Assembly (NCBI GenBank): GCA_017408025.1
Contig: JAFQVJ010000017.1
Span: 1 to 54,577 of the forward strand
Reading direction: 5' to 3'
DNA from: Lachnospiraceae bacterium
Lineage (GTDB): Bacteria; Bacillota; Clostridia; Lachnospirales; Lachnospiraceae
DNA: 54,577 bases
Made by a program: the position numbers and the translations under genes. Under the pieces are notes generated by a model. It was not told where the DNA came from and searched no databases. It worked only from the letters and a program-made list of their open reading frames with translations. Shown piece after piece: positions 44,315 to 51,879 of the stretch; positions within the stretch are counted from its first letter, which is position 1; each line of letters starts with the position of its first letter.

Positions 44315-45271
44315 CTATGGATTTCTCCATTTTATTCCTTTTCCTCTTTCATATATATATATCGTATCTGATAAAACTTCACGAGGATCCAATTCTTTCT
44401 CATTTACATCTTTAACAAGATTACACAATTCTGCGTAATCTATTTTTTTATCTTTTCTCAAAATCATCACTTCGTGTATACTACTAGGAATAATGTATAA
44501 ATCCGACTGCATTTTTTCTGCTATTGTTTCCATAACATCATCAAACAAAAGATACACTGCGCCATCCATCTTATTTGAATTTGTCAGTACATACATTGTA
44601 TCTTTTTCTGACATTTCTATAGCTTCAATAGATTGTACCAATGCGTAATCCAATTCCTCATCATTACCCACATTATGTTGATAATGTTTAACCTTATCGT
44701 ACAATATTTCTTTCATCACATCACTCATTGTGCTAAATCTATATGGCATTTTTTCTCTTGTATTATTTATAGCATCCTTAAATAATGCATCCTCATCCAT
44801 ATCCCATATCTTCAGATGACCATTTGATATATTCATAGTTGCGTTGCTTATGCCATCATCCTCAATTCTGAGAAATGCAACCATCGACAAATCATAATAG
44901 TTAAGATGTGGCATATCCTGCAATAGTTCTTCATTCATAGCCGTATTGATTACTTTCACAAACAAACTATCTTTCATCTGTTTATAGTCCATAAGCTTCT
45001 TCGAATCCAGCTCCACTCCATCCTTATATTTCTCATACTGAACCATTATGGACAAACAAATATCAGTTATGTTCTTTCCTTCTTTATAGCTGTCATAATA
45101 TTGTTCCAGATATACAGATGGTGCAATATATCTTCCTTTTTGCAATATTACAATCGCCTCATATGCAACGTGATTATTTTTCAGCACACGCTCTAATTTG
45201 ACGTCATAGCCGTCACCCATCATTCTTTGAAGTTCATTTTTAATACTTTCACAAAATTCAATATATTTCAT
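44315..45271 (-). CDS. DUF5688 family protein
   Basis: The 318-residue protein matches the layout of DUF5688 proteins, which are common and often multicopy in Lachnospiraceae: MKYIEFCESIKNELQ at the start, a KNNHVAYEAIVI strand, IAPSVYLEQYYDSYKEGKN, and PSSIHEVMILRKDK near the end. No signal or membrane segment is visible. The function is unknown. The chosen ATG lacks a strong ribosome site; an in-frame TTG is two codons upstream. The family assignment is from memory of the pattern and not a search. Confidence 0.8.
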   Translation of the reverse strand: MKYIEFCESIKNELQRMMGDGYDVKLERVLKNNHVAYEAIVILQKGRYIAPSVYLEQYYDSYKEGKNITDICLSIMVQYEKYKDGVELDSKKLMDYKQMKDSLFVKVINTAMNEELLQDMPHLNYYDLSMVAFLRIEDDGISNATMNISNGHLKIWDMDEDALFKDAINNTREKMPYRFSTMSDVMKEILYDKVKHYQHNVGNDEELDYALVQSIEAIEMSEKDTMYVLTNSNKMDGAVYLLFDDVMETIAEKMQSDLYIIPSSIHEVMILRKDKKIDYAELCNLVKDVNEKELDPREVLSDTIYIYERGKGIKWRNP

Positions 45272-45387
45272 TTTCAATTTATATCGGGGATTGTGTTTGA
45301 TTTATATTTTATAAAAATTGATTAAAGATAATATTATAGTAATTGTTTTCGAAAGGTTTGTCAAGGGATATTGAAATTTTGGTCACT

Positions 45388-45660
45388 GCGCTCGCAATCG
45401 CAGTATTCGCAACTCTCGAGCTTCGCTCTTCGTTGCTCATACTGTATTTTTTCCATTTTTATACGTGTAAACTCGATTGCTTTGCTTCTTCGAAGCGCTC
45501 GCAATCGCAGTATTCGCAACTCTCGAGCTTCGCTCTTCGTTGCTCATACTGTATTCTTTCCATTTTTATACGTGTAAACTCGATTGCTTTGCTTCTTCGA
45601 AGCGCTCGCAATCGCAGTATTCGCAACTCTCGAGCTTTGCTCTTCGTTGCTCATACTGTA
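45388..45660. repeat. 107-bp tandem repeat, about 2.5 copies
   Basis: Units start at 45388, 45495 and 45602 and are almost identical. Each holds nested stems: CAGTAT / ATACTG around GCAAC / GTTGC around GAGC-TTC-GCTC, plus GCTTC-TTC-GAAGC at the unit boundary. It lies between the DUF5688 start and the efp terminator. GC is higher than in the flanks. No convincing gene is contained. Confidence 0.95.
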
Positions 45661-45670
45661 CGTTCGTCAA

Positions 45671-45710
45671 AAAAATAGCAGTTTTCGTGCAAGCACGAAA
45701 CTGCTATTTT
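45671..45710 (-). terminator. efp terminator
   Basis: AAAATAGCAGTTTTCGTG and its complement form a strong hairpin with one bulge and loop CAAG, flanked by A and T tracts, 19 bases past the efp stop. Confidence 0.88.
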
Positions 45711-45728
45711 CTTGACTCACTGTTTACA

Positions 45729-46286
45729 CTACACTCTTGAAAGGTATTCGCCTGTTCTTGTGTCAATCTTGATAACATCATGTGTTTCTACGAATAATGG
45801 AACATATACTGTAGCACCTGTTTCTACGATTGATGGCTTTGTAGCACCTGTAGCTGTATCGCCCTTGAAACCTGGCTCTGTCTCTGTTACTTCAAGTTCT
45901 ACGAACAATGGTGGCTCGATAGCGAATACGTTACCGTTGTGCGAACAAACCTTAACCATCTCGTTTTCCTTAACGAACTTTAAGGCATCGCCAACTGCAT
46001 CTTCTGTCAATGCAATCTGCTCATATGTCTCTGTATCCATGAAGTTGTATAAATCACCATCTGAATATAAATACTGCATTTCTCTTCTATCGATACGAGC
46101 CTGTGGGAACTTTTCTGTTGGTCTAAAGCTCTTTTCAATAACACCGTTTCCTGTGATACTCTTAAGCTTTGTTCTAACGAAAGCAGCGCCCTTACCTGGC
46201 TTTACATGCTGGAACTCGATAATCTGATAAATGTTGTTATCCATCTCAATTGTGATACCATTTCTAAAATCGCCTGCTGTAATCAT
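45729..46286 (-). CDS. efp: Translation elongation factor P
   Basis: The 185-residue protein has the three-domain EF-P layout: [16 protein letters not shown] at the start, the loop [16 protein letters not shown] with Lys32 at its tip, and C-terminal [20 protein letters not shown] and [23 protein letters not shown] relieves ribosome stalling at polyproline. AGGAGG precedes the ATG. It follows aroK on the same strand and has its own strong terminator. Confidence 0.98.
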   Translation of the reverse strand: MITAGDFRNGITIEMDNNIYQIIEFQHVKPGKGAAFVRTKLKSITGNGVIEKSFRPTEKFPQARIDRREMQYLYSDGDLYNFMDTETYEQIALTEDAVGDALKFVKENEMVKVCSHNGNVFAIEPPLFVELEVTETEPGFKGDTATGATKPSIVETGATVYVPLFVETHDVIKIDTRTGEYLSRV

Positions 46287-46354
46287 AAAAAATATTTCCT
46301 CCTAAATGTCGCATAAGCTGTATTCATTTTATAATAGTACATACTTTTTTTCAA

Positions 46355-46867
46355 CTATTTTTTTGAAATTTTATCCATTATTTCGGCACAAATTTCGGAT
46401 ACCGACTTATTATCGGTGACAACTATCACATCTGCCACTGCAAGATAACGGTCTTTACGCTTGTTCATAAGCTCTGTTATAAACTCCACATTCATATTTC
46501 CATTTAGTATTGGTCTGTCTGTTGAATTCTTTACTCTCTCAAGAGTTGTCTCAGGTGTAGCTGTGAGAAGTACTATTGTTCCACCAGCTTTCATGTGCTC
46601 CACATTCTCATCCTTAACCACGACGCCACCACCACATGATACGATTCGATTCTTACTCTGCATTATCTCTATAAGACATTCTGTCTCTTTCTTTCTGAAA
46701 TATTCCTCACCATGCTGTGCAAACATATCATTGATAGACATTCCTTCCTTCTCCACAATGTAGGCATCCATATCAATTTCTTCCATGCCTGTCAGCTTAG
46801 TAAGCTCTCTTGATACTGTTGTTTTTCCTGCCCCCATAAAGCCTATGAGCAAAATATTGTTTTCCAT
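46355..46867 (-). CDS. aroK: Shikimate kinase
   Basis: The 170-residue enzyme phosphorylates shikimate in aromatic amino acid synthesis. Walker A GFMGAGKTTVSREL, the substrate-binding EEIDMDAYI, VSCGGGVVVKDEN and the lid ERVKNSTDRPIL are present. AAAGGA precedes the ATG. aroD lies upstream and aroE about 3 kb away on the other strand, so three shikimate genes occur in this window. Confidence 0.96.
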   Translation of the reverse strand: MENNILLIGFMGAGKTTVSRELTKLTGMEEIDMDAYIVEKEGMSINDMFAQHGEEYFRKKETECLIEIMQSKNRIVSCGGGVVVKDENVEHMKAGGTIVLLTATPETTLERVKNSTDRPILNGNMNVEFITELMNKRKDRYLAVADVIVVTDNKSVSEICAEIMDKISKK

Positions 46868-46926
46868 GTTTTATTATTCCTTTCTCTGTATTATATATTA
46901 AATTGTTTAAAACAACATAACAACCT

Positions 46927-46964
46927 GGACAAGTCCACTTAAACTCCCTAAATCCCTCATTCAT
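46927..46964 (-). repeat. 38-bp dispersed repeat, copy 2
   Basis: This copy, between aroD and aroK, again encodes MNEGFR and then FKWTCPGC on the minus strand; the frame runs on into aroK in another phase. GGACAAG at one end and CTTGCAAG nearby suggest an imperfect palindrome. Confidence 0.6.
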
Positions 46965-47021
46965 GAGAGACTTGCAAGCCTTAGTTCTCCTGTTTTCTAT
47001 ATCACATCAATAGTGTCAGTG

Positions 47022-47780
47022 CTATTCCTCTACAACACCTAGAATATCTTTAAGCTGCCCTGCTTCCACCTGTCCGGGTGCTGATGCCAGTTCCTTTGTT
47101 TTGGCTCCAAATGTCATCGCTGATCCAAACACTCCACCACCTATGCGGCTTACAATACCCAGTCTTCCCATTGACATTGATATAATCGTCATCTCTGGAC
47201 ACTGGCTTTTTGCATCATATGTAGCTTGGAGTAGATTCAGTACATCCTGCTCACTCTTTGGCATTACTGCAATTTTAGACACATGGGCTCCTTTCTTTTT
47301 CATAGTAAGAAGTCTATCAACTATAACATCCTTTTCTGGTGTTTTTCCAAAATCATGATTGGATGCAACCACTTTCACTCCATATTTCTCAGCCTTTGCT
47401 ACAATTTCTTCCAGCAACCCTTCGCCCATAAAAAGTTCAACATCAACAGCACCTGCTTTTTGCTGTTTTATAACACTTCCTATTAGAATTTTATAATACA
47501 AGGTATCAATGGCTTTCTCTCCACCTTCATTTTTCGTTCTGAATGTAAATAACACAGGCTTATCTTGAAGTACATCTGTCAGCTTGTCTAACACATCAAG
47601 AACCTTTTCATTATTCATTACATCCTCATAGAAATCTGCTCGCCATTCTATAATGTCCGCCACAGAATTCTTAAGCTCCTCCCCCTCCTTCAATATTTCT
47701 TCTTTAGTCTTGGCTATAATTGGAAGACAGATTTTCGTTCCGCCTGCCCCAAGCTCAACATTCTTTATAAATGTACTCAT
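47022..47780 (-). CDS. aroD: Type I 3-dehydroquinate dehydratase
   Basis: The 252-residue enzyme has type I family motifs: ICLPIIAKTKEE at the start, IIEWRADFYEDV, FTFRTKNEGGE, the catalytic His in VVASNHDFGKTP and the Schiff-base Lys in SKIAVMPKSEQD, and MGRLGIVSRIGGGVFGSAMTF near the end. It dehydrates 3-dehydroquinate in the shikimate pathway. AGGAGG precedes two adjacent ATGs; the second has better spacing. It ends in TAG. Confidence 0.96.
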   Translation of the reverse strand: MSTFIKNVELGAGGTKICLPIIAKTKEEILKEGEELKNSVADIIEWRADFYEDVMNNEKVLDVLDKLTDVLQDKPVLFTFRTKNEGGEKAIDTLYYKILIGSVIKQQKAGAVDVELFMGEGLLEEIVAKAEKYGVKVVASNHDFGKTPEKDVIVDRLLTMKKKGAHVSKIAVMPKSEQDVLNLLQATYDAKSQCPEMTIISMSMGRLGIVSRIGGGVFGSAMTFGAKTKELASAPGQVEAGQLKDILGVVEE

Positions 47781-47799
47781 CATTTGCCTCCTGAATAAT

Positions 47800-48531
47800 C
47801 TACAATAATATTCCTATGATAATGGCAGCTACAATAGCCAATACTGACACACCTGCAATAATTACTATTACAACACCATGCTCTCTCACAAACTCCTTTA
47901 ACCTGTCAAATATAGTGTAATCCTCATATTCATCCATTTCCTCATCATTGTAAGCTGTATGAAAAGGATTATCATCATTCATATCTTCTGAGAAATCCAG
48001 ACTCATGTATCTATCATATTCTTCCTTACGCATCTTGCGATACTCTTCCTCCGTCATTCCTGGAGGTGTATTTTTTTTATTATATATATTCTCGTCAATA
48101 TCTTTTAAATTCTTGTACCGTTCCACATTTACAGATGAAGTTTTTTTCCCTTGCTTCTTTGTCTCCATTCGCGCCTGCTCGACTCTTACTCTTGCCATCT
48201 CCAACCTATCATAATCGATAAATGACTTCTTCTCATTTTTTTTGTGCTTACGTTTCTTCTTATCCCGAATATTATAAACCACGTATGACAATAAAACAAT
48301 TAAGCATAATACACCTATTCCTAATATGGCATTTTTTGCACCTTTATATATTTCTCGTGCTTCAGCTGTAGAGTTTCCTGTAATCTCTTTTATAATTCTC
48401 TCTCCGCCCTTAAGCCATGCTATCAGTATTGCAAATACAAAAAAAGATGATAAAATCGCAAGGACTGTAAATAAATCTTTTCTTTTTTGCCTTTGCATTT
48501 CCTTTTCTTCTTCACTTAACTCTTTCTTCAT
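47800..48531 (-). CDS. Membrane protein with charged cytoplasmic loop, unknown function
   Basis: The 243-residue protein has a Lys/Glu-rich start, two membrane segments (about 18-38 and 68-87), a long charged middle (about 90-205, with RKMRKEEYDRYMSLDF) and a C-terminal membrane segment (about 222-243) with few residues outside. GGGAAGGG precedes the ATG, which overlaps the dinB stop as ATGA, so it is coupled to dinB. I recognise no family. Confidence 0.78.
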   Translation of the reverse strand: MKKELSEEEKEMQRQKRKDLFTVLAILSSFFVFAILIAWLKGGERIIKEITGNSTAEAREIYKGAKNAILGIGVLCLIVLLSYVVYNIRDKKKRKHKKNEKKSFIDYDRLEMARVRVEQARMETKKQGKKTSSVNVERYKNLKDIDENIYNKKNTPPGMTEEEYRKMRKEEYDRYMSLDFSEDMNDDNPFHTAYNDEEMDEYEDYTIFDRLKEFVREHGVVIVIIAGVSVLAIVAAIIIGILL

Positions 48532-49727
48532 TTCCCTTCCCCTTTCATAAACACTGCTCTTTTTATAGCTCCTGAACCGTATTTATTCCTTATAGAATCA
48601 ACTGCTTTATCTACTGCTTCTAACTTCTCATAATCAGTATTATCAAATAGATTAATCTGTCTGGATGCAGATTCTCTGCTAACCTTTCCAACCTGAATTC
48701 CCAACAATCGTATAGGTGTTCCATCCCACAGTTCATCAAACAGCTGACACGCAGCTTCATGAATCTCTGAAGTCAGATTGGTTTGACTATTTAGCATCAT
48801 CTGATGAGAACATTTCTGTAAATTAAAATCCTTAATAGTCACAGATACTGATTCCGCCACAACACCATCTGCTCGTATTCGCCCTGCCACTTTTTCTGCC
48901 AATGATAATAATACCATCTTAGCAGTGCTCTCATCTGACACATCAAATGGAATAGTTGTGGAATTGCCATAGCCTTTGTTTTCTTCAGGCTCTGTTTCTA
49001 CCATGGACATATCCTTGCCATTTGCAAATCGCCAGATAGCTTCTCCCTGCTTCTTTAGATTTGAGCGCAATATGTCTATATCAGTTTTTGCCAACTCTCC
49101 TATGGTGTGTATGCCAAGCTTTGAAAGAGCGTTTGTTGTAGACTTTCCTACATATAATAAATCACCCACTGGCAACGGCCACATTTTCATCTCTATCTCA
49201 TCTGTATACAGAGTATGTATCTTGTCTGGTTTCTCAAAGTCAGATGCCATCTTTGCAAGCAATTTGTTGTCAGATATGCCTACATTTACGGTAAAACCTA
49301 ATTCTTCCTTTATACGATTTTTAATGGTTTCTGCCGCCTTAATAGGCTCTCCAAAAAGTCGTTCTGTGCCTGTCATGTCCATAAATGCTTCATCTATACT
49401 ATATTGTTCTATATCAGGCGTGTAATCTCTAAGAATATTCATAAAGCTTTCCGAATATTCAGTGTACATCTTGTGATTAGGCTGTACTATAGTCAAATCT
49501 GGACATTTCTTCAACGCCTCCATTATGGATTCACCTGTTTTTACACCGAAATTTTTAGCTAACGTGGATTTTGCCAATATAATTCCATGCCTTTTAGACT
49601 TATCACCGCCTATAGCCGATGGAATATCTCTAAGGTCAATACCTTCTTCGCCTCTTCGCTTTCTGTCGGCAGCCTCCCAGCTCAAAAAAGCAGAATTGAC
49701 ATCTATATGAAATATTACCTTTTTCAT
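48528..49727 (-). CDS. dinB: DNA polymerase IV (Y-family)
   Basis: The 399-residue polymerase has the Y-family motifs IFHIDVNSAFLSWEA and EQYSIDEAFMDMTG with the metal-binding Asp/Glu residues, a thumb helix-hairpin-helix (LLYVGKSTTNALSKLGIHTI) and a little-finger domain ending near LFDNTDYEKL, which is a plausible beta-clamp-binding site. It performs translesion synthesis. The ATG of MKKVIFHIDV follows GGGAGG; an in-frame ATG 30 bases upstream is not needed. Confidence 0.96.
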   Translation of the reverse strand: MKKVIFHIDVNSAFLSWEAADRKRRGEEGIDLRDIPSAIGGDKSKRHGIILAKSTLAKNFGVKTGESIMEALKKCPDLTIVQPNHKMYTEYSESFMNILRDYTPDIEQYSIDEAFMDMTGTERLFGEPIKAAETIKNRIKEELGFTVNVGISDNKLLAKMASDFEKPDKIHTLYTDEIEMKMWPLPVGDLLYVGKSTTNALSKLGIHTIGELAKTDIDILRSNLKKQGEAIWRFANGKDMSMVETEPEENKGYGNSTTIPFDVSDESTAKMVLLSLAEKVAGRIRADGVVAESVSVTIKDFNLQKCSHQMMLNSQTNLTSEIHEAACQLFDELWDGTPIRLLGIQVGKVSRESASRQINLFDNTDYEKLEAVDKAVDSIRNKYGSGAIKRAVFMKGEGK

Positions 49728-49945
49728 GCTGGGTCCTCCCTCTAATATGTGACGCATTAAATTACATTAATGTAAAGTATATCACAAAGCTTTATTAGTT
49801 TAAAGACTTAAACTGTTGACATTAAAAATAATATATTTTATTATAGCTTTAAACGGTCAATTCGTACAGAAAATTTTACTCTATACGTGACTTTTAATAT
49901 TTTATAACAAAAATTCGCTACATGCGACAGAATGGAGATATGATT

Positions 49946-50812
49946 ATGAGTCAGAATATTACAGGTCATACAGTGCTGACAGGTCTTCTAGGAACACCTG
50001 TAGCTCACAGTATTTCACCTCTTATGCACAACGAAGCATTTAACCAGTTAGATCTTGACTACGTTTACCTTTGCTTCGATGTAGGAACAGACACATTAAA
50101 GACTGCTGTAGATGGTTTGAAGGCTCTCGGAGTTCGCGGTTTCAACTGCACTATGCCAGATAAAAACCTTATGTGTGAATTAGCAGATAAGCTTTCACCA
50201 GCTGCTGAAATGATAGGTGCTGTAAATACGGTTGTAAATGATAACGGACTCCTCACAGGTCACAACACTGACGGTGTAGGCTACATGATGGCTGTTAAAG
50301 ATGCCGGATATGATATAATCGGCAAAAACATGACACTTATGGGTGCTGGTGGTGCTGCCACAGCTGTATGTGTACAGGCAGCCCTCGATGGAGTTGCTTC
50401 TATAAATGTTTTCAGTCTTAAAGACCAATTCTGGGACCGAGCTGTCAAACTTGTAGATACTATCAACGCTAAGACTTCTTGTAAAGCTTCATTATACGAT
50501 ATAGCTGATACAACTTCCCTTAAAGCGAGTATAGATAACAGCTACATACTCACAAACGGAACATCTGTAGGTATGGCTCCTAATGTTGACAACTGTATAA
50601 TCAAGGATATATCCTTCTTACACGAAGGTCTTGTAGTATCAGATGTTATCTACAATCCAAAGGAGACAAAGCTCTTAAGACTTGCCAGGGAAAATGGCTG
50701 TAACACATTCAACGGTCTATATATGCTTCTCTATCAGGGTGCTGAAGCATTCAAGATATGGACGGGCAAGGATATGCCAGTAGATGTGATTAAGGAGAAG
50801 TTTTTCTCGTAA
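49946..50812 (+). CDS. aroE: Shikimate dehydrogenase
   Basis: The 288-residue enzyme reduces 3-dehydroshikimate with NADPH. Motifs are GTPVAHSISPLMHNEAF (shikimate site), GFNCTMPDKNLM with the catalytic Lys, GAVNTVVNDNGLLTGHNTDG and the nucleotide-binding LMGAGGAATAVC. GGAG lies 8 bases before the ATG; an in-frame ATG 24 bases upstream has no ribosome site. It is on the opposite strand from aroK/aroD and is followed by the palindrome-rich region. Confidence 0.96.
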   Translation: MSQNITGHTVLTGLLGTPVAHSISPLMHNEAFNQLDLDYVYLCFDVGTDTLKTAVDGLKALGVRGFNCTMPDKNLMCELADKLSPAAEMIGAVNTVVNDNGLLTGHNTDGVGYMMAVKDAGYDIIGKNMTLMGAGGAATAVCVQAALDGVASINVFSLKDQFWDRAVKLVDTINAKTSCKASLYDIADTTSLKASIDNSYILTNGTSVGMAPNVDNCIIKDISFLHEGLVVSDVIYNPKETKLLRLARENGCNTFNGLYMLLYQGAEAFKIWTGKDMPVDVIKEKFFS

Positions 50813-50926
50813 TAGTATACTTCAGATTTAAATTTTAAAGGTCGAGGACATTTTTTAATATGTATAGACCTCTTTCAAATCATCACAGAAAAAGAGTAGA
50901 GTCATGAGGGACTTGCTCCACTTTGC

Positions 50927-50988
50927 GAGCACTTGCACATAAAGAAGATGTCAGCTTCAGCTGACATCTTCTTTATGTGCAAGTGCTC
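50927..50988. repeat. Perfect 30-bp inverted repeat
   Basis: Arms of 30 bases (ending ATGTCAGCT and starting AGCTGACAT) pair perfectly with only a 2-base centre. It lies 115 bases after aroE, between convergent aroE and tRNA-Leu, and is too long for an ordinary terminator. Confidence 0.95.
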
Positions 50989-50995
50989 ATCTTAT

Positions 50996-51040
50996 TTTTA
51001 TTGTATAGGAAAGTTTCGAGAACTTTCCTATACAATAAAA
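50996..51040. repeat. Palindromic repeat, TTGTATAGGAAAGTT family, copy 2
   Basis: Perfect 20-base arms around the loop TCGAG, flanked by A/T runs so that it could terminate in either direction. Confidence 0.92.
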
Positions 51041-51041
51041 A

Positions 51042-51065
51042 AGCTCATTGCTTTCGCAATGAGCT
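51042..51065 (-). terminator. Terminator of tRNA-Leu (AAG)
   Basis: AGCTCATTGC / GCAATGAGCT with a GAAA tetraloop on the minus strand, followed by TTTTTTATTG. Confidence 0.88.
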
Positions 51066-51072
51066 CATCCAG

Positions 51073-51154
51073 TGCGGAAAAAGGGACTTGAACCCTCACG
51101 TCTGTTGACACATGATCCTTAGTCATGCCTGTCTGCCAATTCCAGCATTTCCGC
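51073..51154 (-). tRNA. tRNA-Leu (AAG)
   Basis: Acceptor stem GCGGAAA / TTTCCGC with discriminator A, D arm CTG / CAG, anticodon stem CATGA / TCATG with loop CTAAGGA (anticodon AAG), long variable arm and T arm GAGGG-TTCAAGT-CCCTT. It reads CUU, and more leucine codons if A34 becomes inosine. CCA is not encoded. Confidence 0.95.
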
Positions 51155-51198
51155 ATATCGTCTTGTTAAGATTTTGTTTTTCTCAACCCGACCTCAAT

Positions 51199-51227
51199 AT
51201 AATATCAGATACCCCTACAAATGTCAA
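51199..51227 (-). promoter_or_regulatory. Promoter of tRNA-Leu (AAG)
   Basis: On the minus strand TTGACA and TATTAT are separated by exactly 17 bases, about 45 bases upstream of the tRNA. Confidence 0.8.
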
Positions 51228-51336
51228 CAACTTTTTTTAAAATTTTCATTGTTTTTTGATTTGTTTCTGAAACCATGTATTTTTGCTACTTTATATGTAT
51301 TTGATACAATTATAATCAATTCTTTTCTTTTTTTCA

Positions 51337-51365
51337 TTGACTTTACCCTAAGGTTTAGATATAAT
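51337..51365 (+). promoter_or_regulatory. Promoter of tRNA-Leu (CAG)
   Basis: TTGACT and TATAAT are separated by exactly 17 bases, 28 bases upstream of the tRNA. Confidence 0.82.
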
Positions 51366-51393
51366 ATTTTTGCTGAAGATATTTCAGTGGCAT

Positions 51394-51477
51394 GCAGTTG
51401 TGGCGGAATTGGCATACGCGCATGATTCAGGTTCATGTCCATGTACTTGGGTGAGGGTTCAAGTCCCTTCAACTGCA
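51394..51477 (+). tRNA. tRNA-Leu (CAG)
   Basis: Acceptor stem GCAGTTG / CAACTGC with discriminator A, anticodon stem CATGA / TCATG with loop TTCAGGT (anticodon CAG), long variable arm and T arm identical to that of the neighbouring tRNA-Leu. It reads CUG. CCA is not encoded. Confidence 0.96.
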
Positions 51478-51523
51478 CTTCTACTAAAGGAAAATACTTT
51501 GAAATACTAACGACAATATACAT

Positions 51524-51612
51524 ATATACATAAGATAACTCACTAATGATAATTGTACAGATATACATAAGATAACTCACTAATGATAATTGTACAGATA
51601 TACATAAGATAA
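51524..51612. repeat. 37-bp direct tandem repeat, 2.4 copies
   Basis: Units at 51524-51560 and 51561-51597 are identical; a third copy is cut after 15 bases by the terminator hairpin. The unit begins ATATACATAAGATAACTCAC. It lies within the presumed tRNA-Leu (CAG) primary transcript. Confidence 0.95.
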
Positions 51613-51645
51613 AACCGAGGTGATACACACCTCGGTTATTTTTTA
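51613..51645 (+). terminator. Terminator of tRNA-Leu (CAG)
   Basis: AACCGAGGTG / CACCTCGGTT around a 5-base loop, followed by ATTTTTTATT. Confidence 0.9.
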
Positions 51646-51687
51646 TTGTATATGAAATTTCTCGAAACTTTCCTATACAATAAAAAA
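51640..51687. repeat. Palindromic repeat, TTGTATAGGAAAGTT family, copy 3 (one arm diverged)
   Basis: The right arm is canonical (AACTTTCCTATACAA); the left arm has two changes (TATATGAAATTT), so the stem has two mismatches. Confidence 0.85.
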
Positions 51688-51688
51688 T

Positions 51689-51771
51689 AATCTTGCTTGC
51701 AAGATTCTCCGCCTACGGCGGGTCGCTTTAGCGACATCTTCCTATCCGCCGTAGTGCGATCCTTAGCGGAG
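51689..51771. repeat. Multi-hairpin structured segment
   Basis: In order: AATCTTGC / GCAAGATT; an outer CTCCGC / GCGGAG stem; inside it CTACGGCGG / CCGCCGTAG (9 bp); and inside that GTCGC-TTTA-GCGAC. It is GC-rich compared with its surroundings and sits between palindrome copies 3 and 4. Confidence 0.7.
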
Positions 51772-51822
51772 CGTTTTTGTTTAATAGGGAAGTTTGAAGA
51801 ACTTTCCTATTAAACAAAAACG
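51772..51822. repeat. Palindromic repeat, TTGTATAGGAAAGTT family, copy 4
   Basis: 23-base arms with one mismatch; the core here reads TTTAATAGGGAAGTT / AACTTTCCTATTAAA, and the loop is TGAAG. Confidence 0.85.
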
Positions 51823-51853
51823 AACTCCACTCTTGCTTTCACATGAGTGGAGT
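51817..51853 (-). terminator. Terminator of the gap-pgk-tpi operon
   Basis: ACTCCACTC / GAGTGGAGT around a 12-base loop, followed on the minus strand by TCGTTTTTG, 27 bases past the tpiA stop. Confidence 0.82.
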
Positions 51854-51879
51854 CCATCTTCATACTATTTTTCTTTTAC

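Noticed and set aside
45343-45740. Overlapping plus-strand ORFs in the 107-bp repeats (repeated CFASSKRSQSQYSQ-like peptide)
   Set aside because: Open frames arise because 107 bp repeats shift phase between copies; three overlapping frames with no ribosome site and strong RNA-like stems argue for a structured repeat, not a protein.
51524-51612. CRISPR array or attachment-site repeats at the 37-bp units
   Set aside because: Units are contiguous with no spacers, and no integrase or duplicated tRNA end is nearby.
51224-51628. 134-codon minus-strand ORF over the tRNA-Leu (CAG) gene
   Set aside because: It runs antisense through the tRNA, its promoter and the 37-bp tandem repeats, has no ribosome site and low-complexity repeated peptide; it is chance.
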